A stretch of 35,275 nucleotides of DNA from JAICIG01 sp035532215 (GTDB taxonomy: Bacteria > Planctomycetota > Planctomycetia > Pirellulales > JAICIG01): positions 1-35,275 of the forward strand of contig DATKRK010000293.1 in assembly GCA_035532215.1 (NCBI GenBank), written 5' to 3'. Below, in pieces: positions 8,026 to 16,392 of this stretch; the stretch's first letter is position 1; each line of letters starts with the position of its first letter. The position numbers and the translations under genes were made by a program. The notes beneath the pieces are model-generated. The model saw only the letters and a list, made by a program, of their open reading frames with translations, was not told where the DNA came from and did no database searches.

Positions 8026-8665
8026 GCTGCCTCATCTCCGCAAGCACCTGACCCAATGACTCTTTCGAGAAGGGTAGAGCTTGAGCATCGCGCACTATCG
8101 CCACCGGCCCCTGGCCGGGAAAAACGTAGTGGAGATTCCAACGTCCCTCGTAGTGGTAGATGCTGGCGATATCGTCGTATGCCGGCATCAAATAAAGATC
8201 CACCACGCCATCGGTGCCAGGGGCAGACCGGCCTACGGGCTCGAGGATAATGCGGCACGTATCCGCCTGCATGAGCAGCGCAGGGATCCGATGCGTGCCG
8301 ACCCTCGCATCGTCAAGTTTTTTCTCCACTCGCTTGGTGGCCCATCCCAATTCCCTTGCCCACTGCTCGACCGCCGCTACCAGTTCGGTGACCCGGTCGA
8401 TCCAGGCGAACCGCTCGCGCATGCGAGTAGTAATCTCCTCTTCTATCTCATCCGTTGCGGGGCCAGGCTGGTCGGGTGATCGTCCCCAATCGAAATCAAG
8501 CCGATCGGGAGTTCCCCGAACATCAACTATGTATTGAGGGACTCGCCTCGGGGCGCCGCGTGGGCCGCGCTCATGTTGCACACCCTTGGGCACGAAGGTA
8601 AAAACGACCGCGCCGCCCGCTTCGGGCTCATAACCGCTCACAATGTACTTCTGCTGGTCGGGCAT
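8015..8665 (-). CDS. Uncharacterised protein, partner of HEPN gene
   Basis: The 216-residue product is not one I recognise. It starts MPDQQKYIVSGYEPEAGGAV with an early beta-rich part, has an acidic and helical middle (TDEIEEEITTRMRERFAWID, near 93-112), and a second strand-rich part LLMQADTCRIILEPVGRSA. It has no signal peptide or membrane segment. A good ribosome binding site GAGGAG stands 7 bases before the ATG at 8665. Its 3' end overlaps the HEPN gene by 11 bases. As the first gene of a tight pair with a possible RNase toxin it may be the antitoxin or sensor, although it is larger than the usual antitoxin. That role is inferred only from context. Confidence 0.7.
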   Translation of the reverse strand: MPDQQKYIVSGYEPEAGGAVVFTFVPKGVQHERGPRGAPRRVPQYIVDVRGTPDRLDFDWGRSPDQPGPATDEIEEEITTRMRERFAWIDRVTELVAAVEQWARELGWATKRVEKKLDDARVGTHRIPALLMQADTCRIILEPVGRSAPGTDGVVDLYLMPAYDDIASIYHYEGRWNLHYVFPGQGPVAIVRDAQALPFSKESLGQVLAEMRQHAH

Positions 8666-8736
8666 CTAACCACTCCTCGATTCATTCGTTGACTTCAGGG
8701 ACGCGATAGATCGTCGCCCAAGCATCCGGCGTCATC

Positions 8737-10779
8737 TCAGAACTTCGGGCCGCCGCCTTTCTTCTGGCGCCGCTTCTGCGTCTTTCGCCCGGGTCGATAG
8801 CCATGATTCGGCAACCCGCGCTCGCCGGCCGGCTCGCCCTTCGCGGGGTTGGCGATTGAGTGATAATGGTCGCCGCCCTGATTCGCTCGCCGGCGCCGCT
8901 TGTCGAGCGCCGCCTCGGGCGGACGGTCGGCGATCAGGCAATCGCAGCCGGCGCCGATCAAATCTTGCCGACCGGCCTGCTCGAGCGCGCGGCGAACTTC
9001 GAAGTAATTCTCCGGCTTGAAGAATTGCAAGAGCGCACGCTGTAGCTTGCGGTCGCGCAGATGCTTGGCGATATAGACCGGCTTGTTCGTCAGCGGGTCG
9101 ATGCCGGTGTGGTACATGCAGGCCGCCAGGTCGAACGGGCTGGGAATGAAGTCTTGCACCTGGTCGGGCTGGTAGTGATTGCGCTTCAAGAACAACGCCA
9201 GCTCGATCATCGCGTCGAGATCGCTGCCCGGATGGCTGGCGATGAAGTAAGGCACCAGATACTGCTTCTTGCCCGCCGCCTTCGAGGCTTTCTTGAACTC
9301 TTTGTCGAAACCGAGGAAATCGTCGTTGGCCGGCTTTTTCATCAGGGCCAACACGCCGGGATCGACGTGCTCGGGCGCCACCTTCAAATGCCCGCCGACG
9401 TGGTGCGCGGCCAATTCTTGCACGTATTCCGGGCTGCGGCGGGCCAGGTCCATGCGAATGCCCGAGGCCACGAAGACTTTCTTGACGCCCGGCTCTTCGC
9501 GGGCCTGCTTCATCAAATCGATCAGCGGGCCGTGGTCCGTGCCCAGCAGCTTGCAGATCGTCGGGTGCACGCAGCTCAGCCGCCGGCAGCGGGCTTCGAC
9601 TTCGGGCCGCGTGCAGCGCATCTGATACATATTGGCCGTCGGCCCGCCGATATCGCTGACCACGCCGCTGAACTTGGGATCGGCCGTCATCTGGCGGATC
9701 TCGCCCAGCACCGATTCTTGGCTGCGGCTTTGGATGATGCGGCCTTCGTGGGCCGTGATCGAACAGAACGTGCAGCCGCCGAAGCAGCCGCGCATGATCT
9801 GCACCGAGTCTTTGACCACCTCAAACGCCGGAATCTTTTGGTCGCCGTAGCTCGGGTGCGGCCGCCGGGTGTAGGGCAAGCCATAGATGCGGTCCATCTC
9901 GGCTTCGGCCAAAGGCAATGCCGGCGGATTGGCGACCACCGCCTCGCGGTCGTGATACTGCACCAGCCGCTTGGCGTTGTAGGGGTTCGTTTCGTGATGG
10001 GCGATGCGCGTCAGCTCGACGAAGGCCCGCTTGTCGGTCGAAGCCTGCTCGTAGCTAGGCAGCGTGATCGTGTTCTCGGTCGGCGGCGTTTCGCTGGCGC
10101 CCAGGCGATAGACGACGCCCCGCAGATCGCGCAACTCGCGCAACGTCTCGCCGGCAGCCAAGCGATGGGAAATCTCGACGATCGGCCGCTCGCCCATGCC
10201 GAACACGACCAAATCGGCTTTGCAATCGAGAATAATCGAGCGGCGGACCTTGTCGCTCCAATAGTCGTAGTGAGCCAAGCGCCGCAGGCTGGCTTCGACG
10301 CCGCCGGCGATGACCGGCACGCCTTTGTAAGCTTCCCGCGCCCGCTGACAATAGGCCAAGGTCGCCCGGTCGGGTCGCCGGCCGATCTTGCCGCCAGGGC
10401 TGTAGGCGTCGTCGTTGCGGACTTTGCGGTTGGCCGTGTAGTGGTTGATCATCGAGTCCATGTTGCCCGCGCTCACGCCGAAGAACAGCCGCGGCTTGCC
10501 GAAGGTCCGCCAGGCCTCGCAACTTCGCCAGTCGGGCTGGCTGAGGATCGCTACGCGAAAGCCTTCCGACTCCAGCAGGCGGCCCAACAGCGCCATCGCG
10601 AAGCTCGGGTGATCGACGTAGGCGTCGCCCGTGACGAACACCACGTCGACTTCGTCCCAGCCGCGATCGAGCATTTCTTGCCGCGTCATCGGCAGCGGCA
10701 ATGCGGGCGCCGGCGCGCGGGGCGGCTGGCCGAGAATCGGCAGCGAGAGATTGACGGCTGGGGCAGGGGCGGCAGGCAT
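8737..10779 (-). CDS. ygiQ: YgiQ-family radical SAM protein
   Basis: The protein (680 residues from the ATG at 10779) has the N-terminal UPF0313/YgiQ domain (DVVFVTGDAYVDHPSFAMAL, RNDDAYSPGGKIGRRPDRA), and a radical SAM core with RGCFGGCTFC: cysteines at 332, 336 and 339 form the Cx3Cx2C site for the 4Fe-4S cluster. The C-terminal part includes YHTGIDPLTNKPV (from 556) and GCDCLIADRPP (from 611), and ends in a basic tail. YgiQ proteins are widespread and their reaction is not established. A TTG 42 bases upstream is possible, but the ATG start suits the family better. Two diverged pieces of its 3' region lie downstream, showing that this locus has been used repeatedly for insertion. Confidence 0.92.
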   Translation of the reverse strand: MPAAPAPAVNLSLPILGQPPRAPAPALPLPMTRQEMLDRGWDEVDVVFVTGDAYVDHPSFAMALLGRLLESEGFRVAILSQPDWRSCEAWRTFGKPRLFFGVSAGNMDSMINHYTANRKVRNDDAYSPGGKIGRRPDRATLAYCQRAREAYKGVPVIAGGVEASLRRLAHYDYWSDKVRRSIILDCKADLVVFGMGERPIVEISHRLAAGETLRELRDLRGVVYRLGASETPPTENTITLPSYEQASTDKRAFVELTRIAHHETNPYNAKRLVQYHDREAVVANPPALPLAEAEMDRIYGLPYTRRPHPSYGDQKIPAFEVVKDSVQIMRGCFGGCTFCSITAHEGRIIQSRSQESVLGEIRQMTADPKFSGVVSDIGGPTANMYQMRCTRPEVEARCRRLSCVHPTICKLLGTDHGPLIDLMKQAREEPGVKKVFVASGIRMDLARRSPEYVQELAAHHVGGHLKVAPEHVDPGVLALMKKPANDDFLGFDKEFKKASKAAGKKQYLVPYFIASHPGSDLDAMIELALFLKRNHYQPDQVQDFIPSPFDLAACMYHTGIDPLTNKPVYIAKHLRDRKLQRALLQFFKPENYFEVRRALEQAGRQDLIGAGCDCLIADRPPEAALDKRRRRANQGGDHYHSIANPAKGEPAGERGLPNHGYRPGRKTQKRRQKKGGGPKF

Positions 10780-10910
10780 TCGAATCCCGGTGAGATGCAG
10801 CGAGTTCGCCGTCCGGCGCAAAAAAACGCCCCCGACGGCGGCTCGAAGCGAATAGGTCGGACCAAGCCTATTCTAATCCGCCCGCCTAGAGGAGGACTAC
10901 TGGGCGCCCT

Positions 10911-11535
10911 TTATTCGCCGGCGGCAATCTCCGCCTTAATTGCCTCGACGAAACGCTGGCAATGCTTGGCTTTCGAGGCCACCACGGCAACGTCCAAGAC
11001 GCTCCAGGATCTTGCACGCGTGCTGGATTTTATGGTATTTTGGCTTGTTTGTGCCGCGCGCCGCCTTGTTCAAGCAGTTCGCTAGCTGGGACTTGGGGAT
11101 TTGTTCCACATCATGCTGCTTGGGTAAAGCGTTGACGTTGAACCCTTGCCCGTAGAACGCAGCAAGCGCCTGCCGGTCGGCTAAAAACCACGCCTCCATC
11201 GCCTGGGCCATGAGGTGACAGTGGCGGTCCTCGGCTTCCTCGGGTTTCATCCAGCCATCGCACTCGTGCAGGTGCAGCCAAGGCGGGCGGCTGACTGCGC
11301 TTTCAGAATCGACCAACAGGACGTTGAACGCATCCCTGTGAGCGTTCAAGGCGGTCTTGTACGCGGCAAAAGCAGCCTCGCGGCTGCCGCAGGCGATGAT
11401 CTCCCAACGCACCTTGTTTTGCCGAGCAAGTTGCCGAACGTCGCGGAAAAGCTGGCCAAACGCTTGGCGAAATTGGTGCTTACTATCCTTGCCATCGCCG
11501 CCGCCTTCGACGTAGAGGCGGATCTCGCGAGTCAT
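10911..11535 (-). pseudogene. DUF4276 family gene with C-terminal frameshift
   Basis: The main frame begins MTREIRLYVEGGGDGKDSKH, a Toprim-like start typical of DUF4276, and contains LLVDSESAV and HLMAQAMEAWFLADRQAL, both family features. In this frame the protein ends after LERLGRCRGG and codons to a TAA at 10936. One base fewer in the CC at 10994-10995 restores the family-typical ending DVAVVASKAKHCQRFVEAI, continuing to a TAA at 10911-10913. So there is a +1 frameshift about 25 codons from the end, either real or a sequence error. The start overlaps the stop of the AAA ATPase gene by 4 bases, so the two form a unit. The product may still be partly functional since only the last segment changes. 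Confidence 0.75.
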
Positions 11536-12731
11536 TGCCTGCCCCCGATTTCACCCATTTGCCACAACTCGCCAAGCGTGTACTTTTCCAACCAATCGGT
11601 CAGATGAGCCCCTTCAAGTCGGCGAAGGTGCGTGCCGGCATCGTCGCGTTCGCAAACGATGATCGCTTCGGGGAGGTCGCTCAATGCCGAAACAAGAATA
11701 TCGGAATGAGTTGTCACGATGAGCTGACAGCGTTGGGAGGCGTCTCGCAGCAAATCCGCCACGAGGTGCAATGCGTCGGGATGTAGGCCGTGCTCGGGCT
11801 CTTCAATACACACGAGTGGGGGCGGACTAGGGTGATCGAGTATCGCCAACAACATTAGAAAACGAAGCGTCCCATCAGAAATATGGCGCGCAGACACCGG
11901 ACCATTCAGACCCCGCTCGTAGAATTCGATCCCCACGACACCCCCTCGAACTCTCAATGAGATGTCCTCGATTCGTTCGTTGAACCTCTTGAGCCTGCCC
12001 AACAGATCAGCCTTTCTCGCTGGGCTCGTGAACAAATTGTTTAGCACGAGCGCTAAATTGCTTCCGCTCTCCAACAAGTAATCTTCCGGTTCGTCTGCGG
12101 CAACGGGGATTCTTGGCGGCTTGCTCGCCTCACGACTCCATCCCTCGACATATAGGCCGATCTGAGCGAACTGGCTCGCGAGATAAGTCAACTCGGGATA
12201 TCGAATCGGATCTCGAAGCTGGTGCAGGATCGATTGATTGGTCCTAATTGATTCTGGCGGCAACATTTCATGAGTTCGTTGAGCGTCAGGGGTTCCAAAC
12301 GCCGCAGGGCTGCTAATCTCGATCAGCCCCAGCCCAGTTTCGAACCGGTAAAAATACTCTGGTTCAATTCCGGGGCGCGGGATGGTCGAAATCGATTCAT
12401 CGACCAAAACGAGCCGCTCTTTCAATGCACTAAAGCAGAAACGATGCCGCAGTGATTCAGGGCCATCCGGATATGCGATCGTCGAGGCGACTTCCGCAAC
12501 CGGACTCGGCTCACCGCCCTTCCAGAGCCATTCGGACATTCCCCCGCTTGAGCGGATTGCCGCCTGCGGCAATGCCTCTAGCAAGCTGATCGCCTCAAGG
12601 AAATTCGATTTCCCTGAAAGATTCGGGCCGATAAGCACGTTGAGCGGTTCGAGCGCAATTTCTACCCCCTCCGATCCGAAGGTAAGAAAATTGGTCAGTC
12701 GAATTCTCTCGATCAACCGCTTGCCATCCAT
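11532..12731 (-). CDS. AAA family ATPase (SMC/OLD-like, AAA_21) paired with DUF4276
   Basis: The 399-residue protein has Walker A GPNLSGKS at 35-42, a signature-like ISDGTLRFL, Walker B with IEEPEHGLHP around 309-318, and the switch TTHSD at 340-344. This is the layout of ABC-type ATPases related to OLD, RecF and SMC heads. Walker A carries Leu where Gly is usual (N-L-S for N-G-S). The stop overlaps the DUF4276 start by 4 bases. ATPase plus Toprim-like pairs are known from PARIS (AriA/AriB) and split OLD-type systems; by analogy this pair is likely a defence module, with the ATPase as sensor and DUF4276 as effector. That role is inference. Confidence 0.85.
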   Translation of the reverse strand: MDGKRLIERIRLTNFLTFGSEGVEIALEPLNVLIGPNLSGKSNFLEAISLLEALPQAAIRSSGGMSEWLWKGGEPSPVAEVASTIAYPDGPESLRHRFCFSALKERLVLVDESISTIPRPGIEPEYFYRFETGLGLIEISSPAAFGTPDAQRTHEMLPPESIRTNQSILHQLRDPIRYPELTYLASQFAQIGLYVEGWSREASKPPRIPVAADEPEDYLLESGSNLALVLNNLFTSPARKADLLGRLKRFNERIEDISLRVRGGVVGIEFYERGLNGPVSARHISDGTLRFLMLLAILDHPSPPPLVCIEEPEHGLHPDALHLVADLLRDASQRCQLIVTTHSDILVSALSDLPEAIIVCERDDAGTHLRRLEGAHLTDWLEKYTLGELWQMGEIGGRQ

Positions 12732-13242
12732 CCGCGCTCGCCGTGCAAAAGGGATATGGGTCGTCCCCCCAAGCCTAGCAGAAATCTTGACTCGATGGCA
12801 ATTGAACGAAGTTCGCAGCGGGACGCAAAATCGCCGAAATGTCCAGCTCGCGATGGCTAAATTGGCGACGCGGGCGTTCGGTTATTGCGGTTTGGAGATA
12901 TGCAAATAACGTCCTCCGCCGCGCCAGTGGCGGAATGGCGATCAGTCCGTCCCCACCGCTGGGTCTTTGGCCGGCGGAATGATGTAAACTTCGCGGCCGT
13001 TGAACTCCCGGCGATGCCGGTCGTGCGGAATCGGACCGGCCAACCGGCGAGGCGCCGGCAACCGAAAGCCCGCCCTCTCGTCTGCCTTGCCAAGCGCAAG
13101 GGCTTGGCCTCGCTACGGGCGTCGCCTGCACGCTGCTCACTGAAGCTATCACGCTCTGCCTGCGGTTTGGCCTGGGCCGTCCTGTCACGCGCCGCCAGCG
13201 AAGGGATTCGCTGGCACTTGAGCGTTGATTTCTAGCGTCTCG
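12732..13242. other. Gene-free stretch with possible gene remnant
   Basis: About 510 bases lie between the ATPase gene and the alpha/beta hydrolase gene. A minus-strand frame ending at 12942-12944 reads HDRHRREFNGREVYIIPPAK and a few residues more before the stop; the composition looks like a true protein end, but upstream codons are low-complexity and I cannot place it. The rest (13060-13240) is GC-rich with no believable coding frame and looks like interspersed repeat or decayed sequence. Confidence 0.35.
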
Positions 13243-14292
13243 TTATTCGGGCTCATTCGGCGCGGCTGGCGGCTTACGTTCGCCATTGCCTTCCGGCTGA
13301 AAAAACCGGCTGACGCGAGTTAGTCCGTCGAAGATGTATTTCACGCACGAAACGTGCCCGGCGTCGTACCAGACGATCTCCGGCTCGCCGAAGGCCCGCC
13401 AGAGCGACTCGGTGCAGACCGGCGGTATGATCTCGTCTTGCTTGGCGTTGAGCATCAGAATCGCGGGCTTTCGGAGGCGGACCCGCTCGGCGTAAGTCAC
13501 CGGGTCGATGCTCTTCCAGAGGCGAATGAACTCGTCCTTCGTGCCGCCGCCATCGGTCCATTTTTGCCGCAAGCGGGTCAACTTGGGATTGTCCCAGGCG
13601 ACCTGGCCCACGTCGCCGCCGGCGAGCATCAGGCAAGCCTTCGAGAATCGCGGTTCGACCGTCACGGCCAAGGCGCTGGTGATGCCGCCCAGGCTGATGC
13701 CGAACACGCCCAACTGTTGGCGGTCGACTTCCTCTTGGGCCGCCAGCCACGCGGCCCCGCGGCGAATGTCCAAAATGGCTTGCCGCATGCCCTCGACCGT
13801 CTGTCGCGGGTCTTCCGAGATCATGCGAACTTTGACCTCGGCCGGCCGGCGAGGACCATAGTACGGCAGCTTCAAAAACAGCGCCGCCACGCCGTCTTGG
13901 GCTAGCGTGCGGCTGAACAGCCGCGACAGTTCGAAATCGCCGCCCAGAATGTGCAGCACGATCACCGCCGGGTGCTTGCCGGCGGAAAGCGGACGAAAAT
14001 ATTCGCAGTGGACCGTGTTGTTGACTTCGTGCGGCGTTTCGACCGGCGAGGGAAACGTGAGTTCCGAGATCGCGATGCTCTTGGAAACGGTCGGCAGCGG
14101 CTGCTGGCGAAACGTGAAGTCGTGGGCCTGCAAGCGAAACAGTTCCGGCACGGCTTGCTCGTCGCCCGCCGGTTCGAACCGCACTTCGCCCCTGCGAACC
14201 TCGGTTTCCGCCGAGACCGCGGCGCGAGCGGCGAGCATGGCCAGCGAAAACGCCGCGGCGCCGGCCGCAACTCGAAGGGTGCAATTCGTCAT
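13243..14292 (-). CDS. Secreted alpha/beta hydrolase (acetyl-xylan-esterase/DLH-like)
   Basis: From the ATG at 14292 the protein has 349 residues with a signal peptide (residues 1-28, hydrophobic AAGAAAFSLAMLAARAAVSA). The hydrolase core shows HILGGDFELSR as likely oxyanion region near 114-124, the nucleophile elbow GISLGG with Ser200, an acid at Asp286 in NAKQDEIIPP and a His at 313 in YDAGHVS. The order and spacing fit a Ser-Asp-His triad. The substrate is unknown; planctomycetes carry many such secreted esterases. I rejected an upstream start at 14442 because those 50 codons run through a palindromic repeat. The gene sits just downstream of the kinase gene on the same strand, with the repeat between them. 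Confidence 0.85.
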   Translation of the reverse strand: MTNCTLRVAAGAAAFSLAMLAARAAVSAETEVRRGEVRFEPAGDEQAVPELFRLQAHDFTFRQQPLPTVSKSIAISELTFPSPVETPHEVNNTVHCEYFRPLSAGKHPAVIVLHILGGDFELSRLFSRTLAQDGVAALFLKLPYYGPRRPAEVKVRMISEDPRQTVEGMRQAILDIRRGAAWLAAQEEVDRQQLGVFGISLGGITSALAVTVEPRFSKACLMLAGGDVGQVAWDNPKLTRLRQKWTDGGGTKDEFIRLWKSIDPVTYAERVRLRKPAILMLNAKQDEIIPPVCTESLWRAFGEPEIVWYDAGHVSCVKYIFDGLTRVSRFFQPEGNGERKPPAAPNEPE

Positions 14293-14316
14293 CTTTCGGC
14301 GTTTCCTCGCAGGTTG

Positions 14317-14443
14317 ATACCGTGCCCGGTTAAGAATGAGACGTGCGTAGGTCGTGGGGCGGCCTTCCAGGCCGCCGGCCATTGACCGCCAGGAAGGCCG
14401 CCCCACAACAAGATTGGGCTTGGTCGTCGGGCGGCCTTCCAAG
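14317..14443. repeat. Nested palindrome family 1, copy 1 (rearranged)
   Basis: The copy starts ATACCGTGCCCGGTTAAG, followed by GAGACGTGCG and the arm GTGGGGCGGCCTTCCAGG; the opposite arm GGAAGGCCGCCCCAC ends at 14406. Its centre differs from the other copies, and a partial second arm, GGGCGGCCTTCCAAGC, follows at 14429-14444. It lies between the kinase stop (14449) and the hydrolase start, so both neighbours keep their ends. Confidence 0.8.
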
Positions 14444-14448
14444 CGGGA

Positions 14449-16275
14449 CTATTCGGGCAGGTTTTCCGCTGACTCGCTGGTCGCTTTGCGAGCCCGCGGG
14501 CGGCGGGTTCGATAGGGGCGATTGACGGGAGGCTGCTCCAGAGGATTTGGGGCGTATTGCACGGCTTGGTTGACGTCGCGAGCGCCGGTCTGCTCGATCG
14601 GCGGGGCGCCTTGGGGCGCGGGCCGCTCGGCCGGCTTGGCGGCGGTTTCTTCCTTCGATTCGCCGTCGTCGTCGGCTAACCGCTGCTGAGCGCGCTTGAC
14701 TAAAGGCCGCAGCTCGCGATTGTCGCCGTAGAGCTTGACGATGCTGCTCCACAGCGAGCGGGCCTCGACGATCTTGCCTTCCTCGTCGAGCCTGTCGGCG
14801 TCTTTCAGCCGGGCTTCCAGGAACGCCGCCCGGTCGGCGGCCAACTCGGTCTTGTCGTCGGTCAAAGCGGCAATCTGCCGCCGGGCCAGATTGACGTACG
14901 GCCGTTCGTCGCCTTCGTCGGGCAGCAGGTCGACCATGCTCTGATATTTCTCGATCGCCGTGACACGGTCGCCGAACTGCTCGTATTTGTACGCGTCGGC
15001 ATAAAGCCGGGCGCCTTCGGAGGGCAGCTTGCCGCCAATCTTCAGCCTGGCCGCCACCACGCGTTCGGCGTTTTCCATGGCCAAGTTATCGAGATATTGG
15101 CGGGCCTGCGGCGCGTATTCTCCATTGGGAAACTCCTCCAGCAGTTTCTCGCAGTATGTCTTTGCGTAGTAGCGATCCATCGGATCGGCGCTGGCCATCA
15201 GCGGTTCGGTCCGGGCGAACAGCTTGCTTTCGCTCTCCGACCGCAGAAACCAGGCGCCTAAACCGACCGTCAGCAACAAGCACGCGGCCAAAAACCAGGC
15301 CCGCTCGTAGAAGGGCGATTTTTTCCCCTTCTTTCTCTTCTTGCCTTTGAGCAGTTTGCGGACTTCGGCCTGATCTTCTTTTTCCTTGGGCACTTTCAAA
15401 GCGCTAGGCCCGCCCGAGGCGGCGTGCCCCGCCATGCCGGCCCCGGCCGCGACCTTTTCCTGCACCTCGCGCAAGGCCTGGGCCACGGCGGCGGCGTCGT
15501 GCGGGCGCTTGAGCGGATCTTTTTCGAGCAGTTGGTTCACGAGATGATCGAGCCAGATCGGGCAATCCATCACCAGCGACGACACGCGCGGCGGCGGTTC
15601 GCCCAGGTGGTGATAGAGCATCTGCGCCGTCGAGTCGCAGGTGAACGGCAGGCGGCCGGTCAGCATCTCGAACATGACGCAGCCCAGCGTATACAAGTCG
15701 GTGCGGTGCGAGACCGAAGGGGTCCCGCGGATTTGCTCCGGCGCCATATAGGCCACGGTGCCCAGCGTGTGCTTGGTGGCCGTCAGCCGCTTTCCGAATT
15801 GCACGCGGGCAATGCCGAAATCGGCGATCTTGACTTGCCCGTCTTCGGTGAGCAGCAGATTGGCGGGGGTCAAATCGCGATGGACGATGCCCCACTCGTG
15901 CGCGTAGGCCAGGCCGTCGCAGATTTGCAGACCGTACTCGATCACGGTTTCCCAAGGCAGCCGCCCGCGTCGCCGCACGAGCGAGCCCAGCGAACCGCCG
16001 CTGACCAGATCCATCACCAGATAAGCTTCGTTCTCGTGCCGGCCGCCGCCGTAACAGCGCACGATGTGAGGGTGCTTGAGGGCTTTGAGGATCTCCAGTT
16101 CGCGGGCAAAGCGGGCCACGATCCGCTTGCTGCCGGCGGCTTTGGCGGAAAGCACCTTGAGCGCCACCACCCGACGCGTTTCGACGTGGGTGGCCCGGTA
16201 GACTTCGCCCATGCCGCCGGCGCCGAGCTTTTCTTCAAGCACGAAAGGACCCAGGCGGCGCTGGTCCGTACTCAT
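14449..16275 (-). CDS. Membrane Ser/Thr protein kinase with C-terminal repeat region
   Basis: The 608-residue protein has an N-terminal Hanks-type kinase: glycine loop GAGGMGEVY at 18-26, ATP-binding Lys40 in VALK, catalytic loop HRDLTPAN at 132-139, DFG at 152-154 and APE at 178-180. The usual Lys of HRDLKPxN is Thr136, while catalytic Asp134 and Asn139 are kept. After a Lys-rich stretch (GKKRKKGKK near 311-319) one membrane segment spans about 326-345, so the kinase is cytoplasmic and the rest periplasmic. The C-terminal region (about 350-545) is helical with TPR-like spacing, then a Pro/Arg-rich tail. No partner phosphatase or substrate gene is adjacent. Confidence 0.9.
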   Translation of the reverse strand: MSTDQRRLGPFVLEEKLGAGGMGEVYRATHVETRRVVALKVLSAKAAGSKRIVARFARELEILKALKHPHIVRCYGGGRHENEAYLVMDLVSGGSLGSLVRRRGRLPWETVIEYGLQICDGLAYAHEWGIVHRDLTPANLLLTEDGQVKIADFGIARVQFGKRLTATKHTLGTVAYMAPEQIRGTPSVSHRTDLYTLGCVMFEMLTGRLPFTCDSTAQMLYHHLGEPPPRVSSLVMDCPIWLDHLVNQLLEKDPLKRPHDAAAVAQALREVQEKVAAGAGMAGHAASGGPSALKVPKEKEDQAEVRKLLKGKKRKKGKKSPFYERAWFLAACLLLTVGLGAWFLRSESESKLFARTEPLMASADPMDRYYAKTYCEKLLEEFPNGEYAPQARQYLDNLAMENAERVVAARLKIGGKLPSEGARLYADAYKYEQFGDRVTAIEKYQSMVDLLPDEGDERPYVNLARRQIAALTDDKTELAADRAAFLEARLKDADRLDEEGKIVEARSLWSSIVKLYGDNRELRPLVKRAQQRLADDDGESKEETAAKPAERPAPQGAPPIEQTGARDVNQAVQYAPNPLEQPPVNRPYRTRRPRARKATSESAENLPE

Positions 16276-16392
16276 GGCAGGCTCCGAAAGTTCGACGATG
16301 CACGCCCCCCTTTGGCCATGAATCGTCTGACTGCCCGACTTCTGGCCAACTCATTGTAACCGATGAATGTGCGGCAAGGTAGCGAGCAGCAC

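Noticed and set aside
9061..11085. A 674-codon plus-strand frame opposite ygiQ
   Set aside because: It is the antisense shadow of a well-supported radical SAM gene in high-GC DNA; its His/Arg/Gln-rich product resembles no protein and it has no ribosome binding site.
12775..13188. Minus-strand frame of 137 codons
   Set aside because: The product is Arg/Pro/Ser-rich and low in hydrophobic residues, with no ribosome binding site; a different frame in the same stretch has the more protein-like ending.
14293..14442. Upstream start for the alpha/beta hydrolase
   Set aside because: The 50 extra codons are repeat sequence and would hide the signal peptide that begins at the ATG at 14292.
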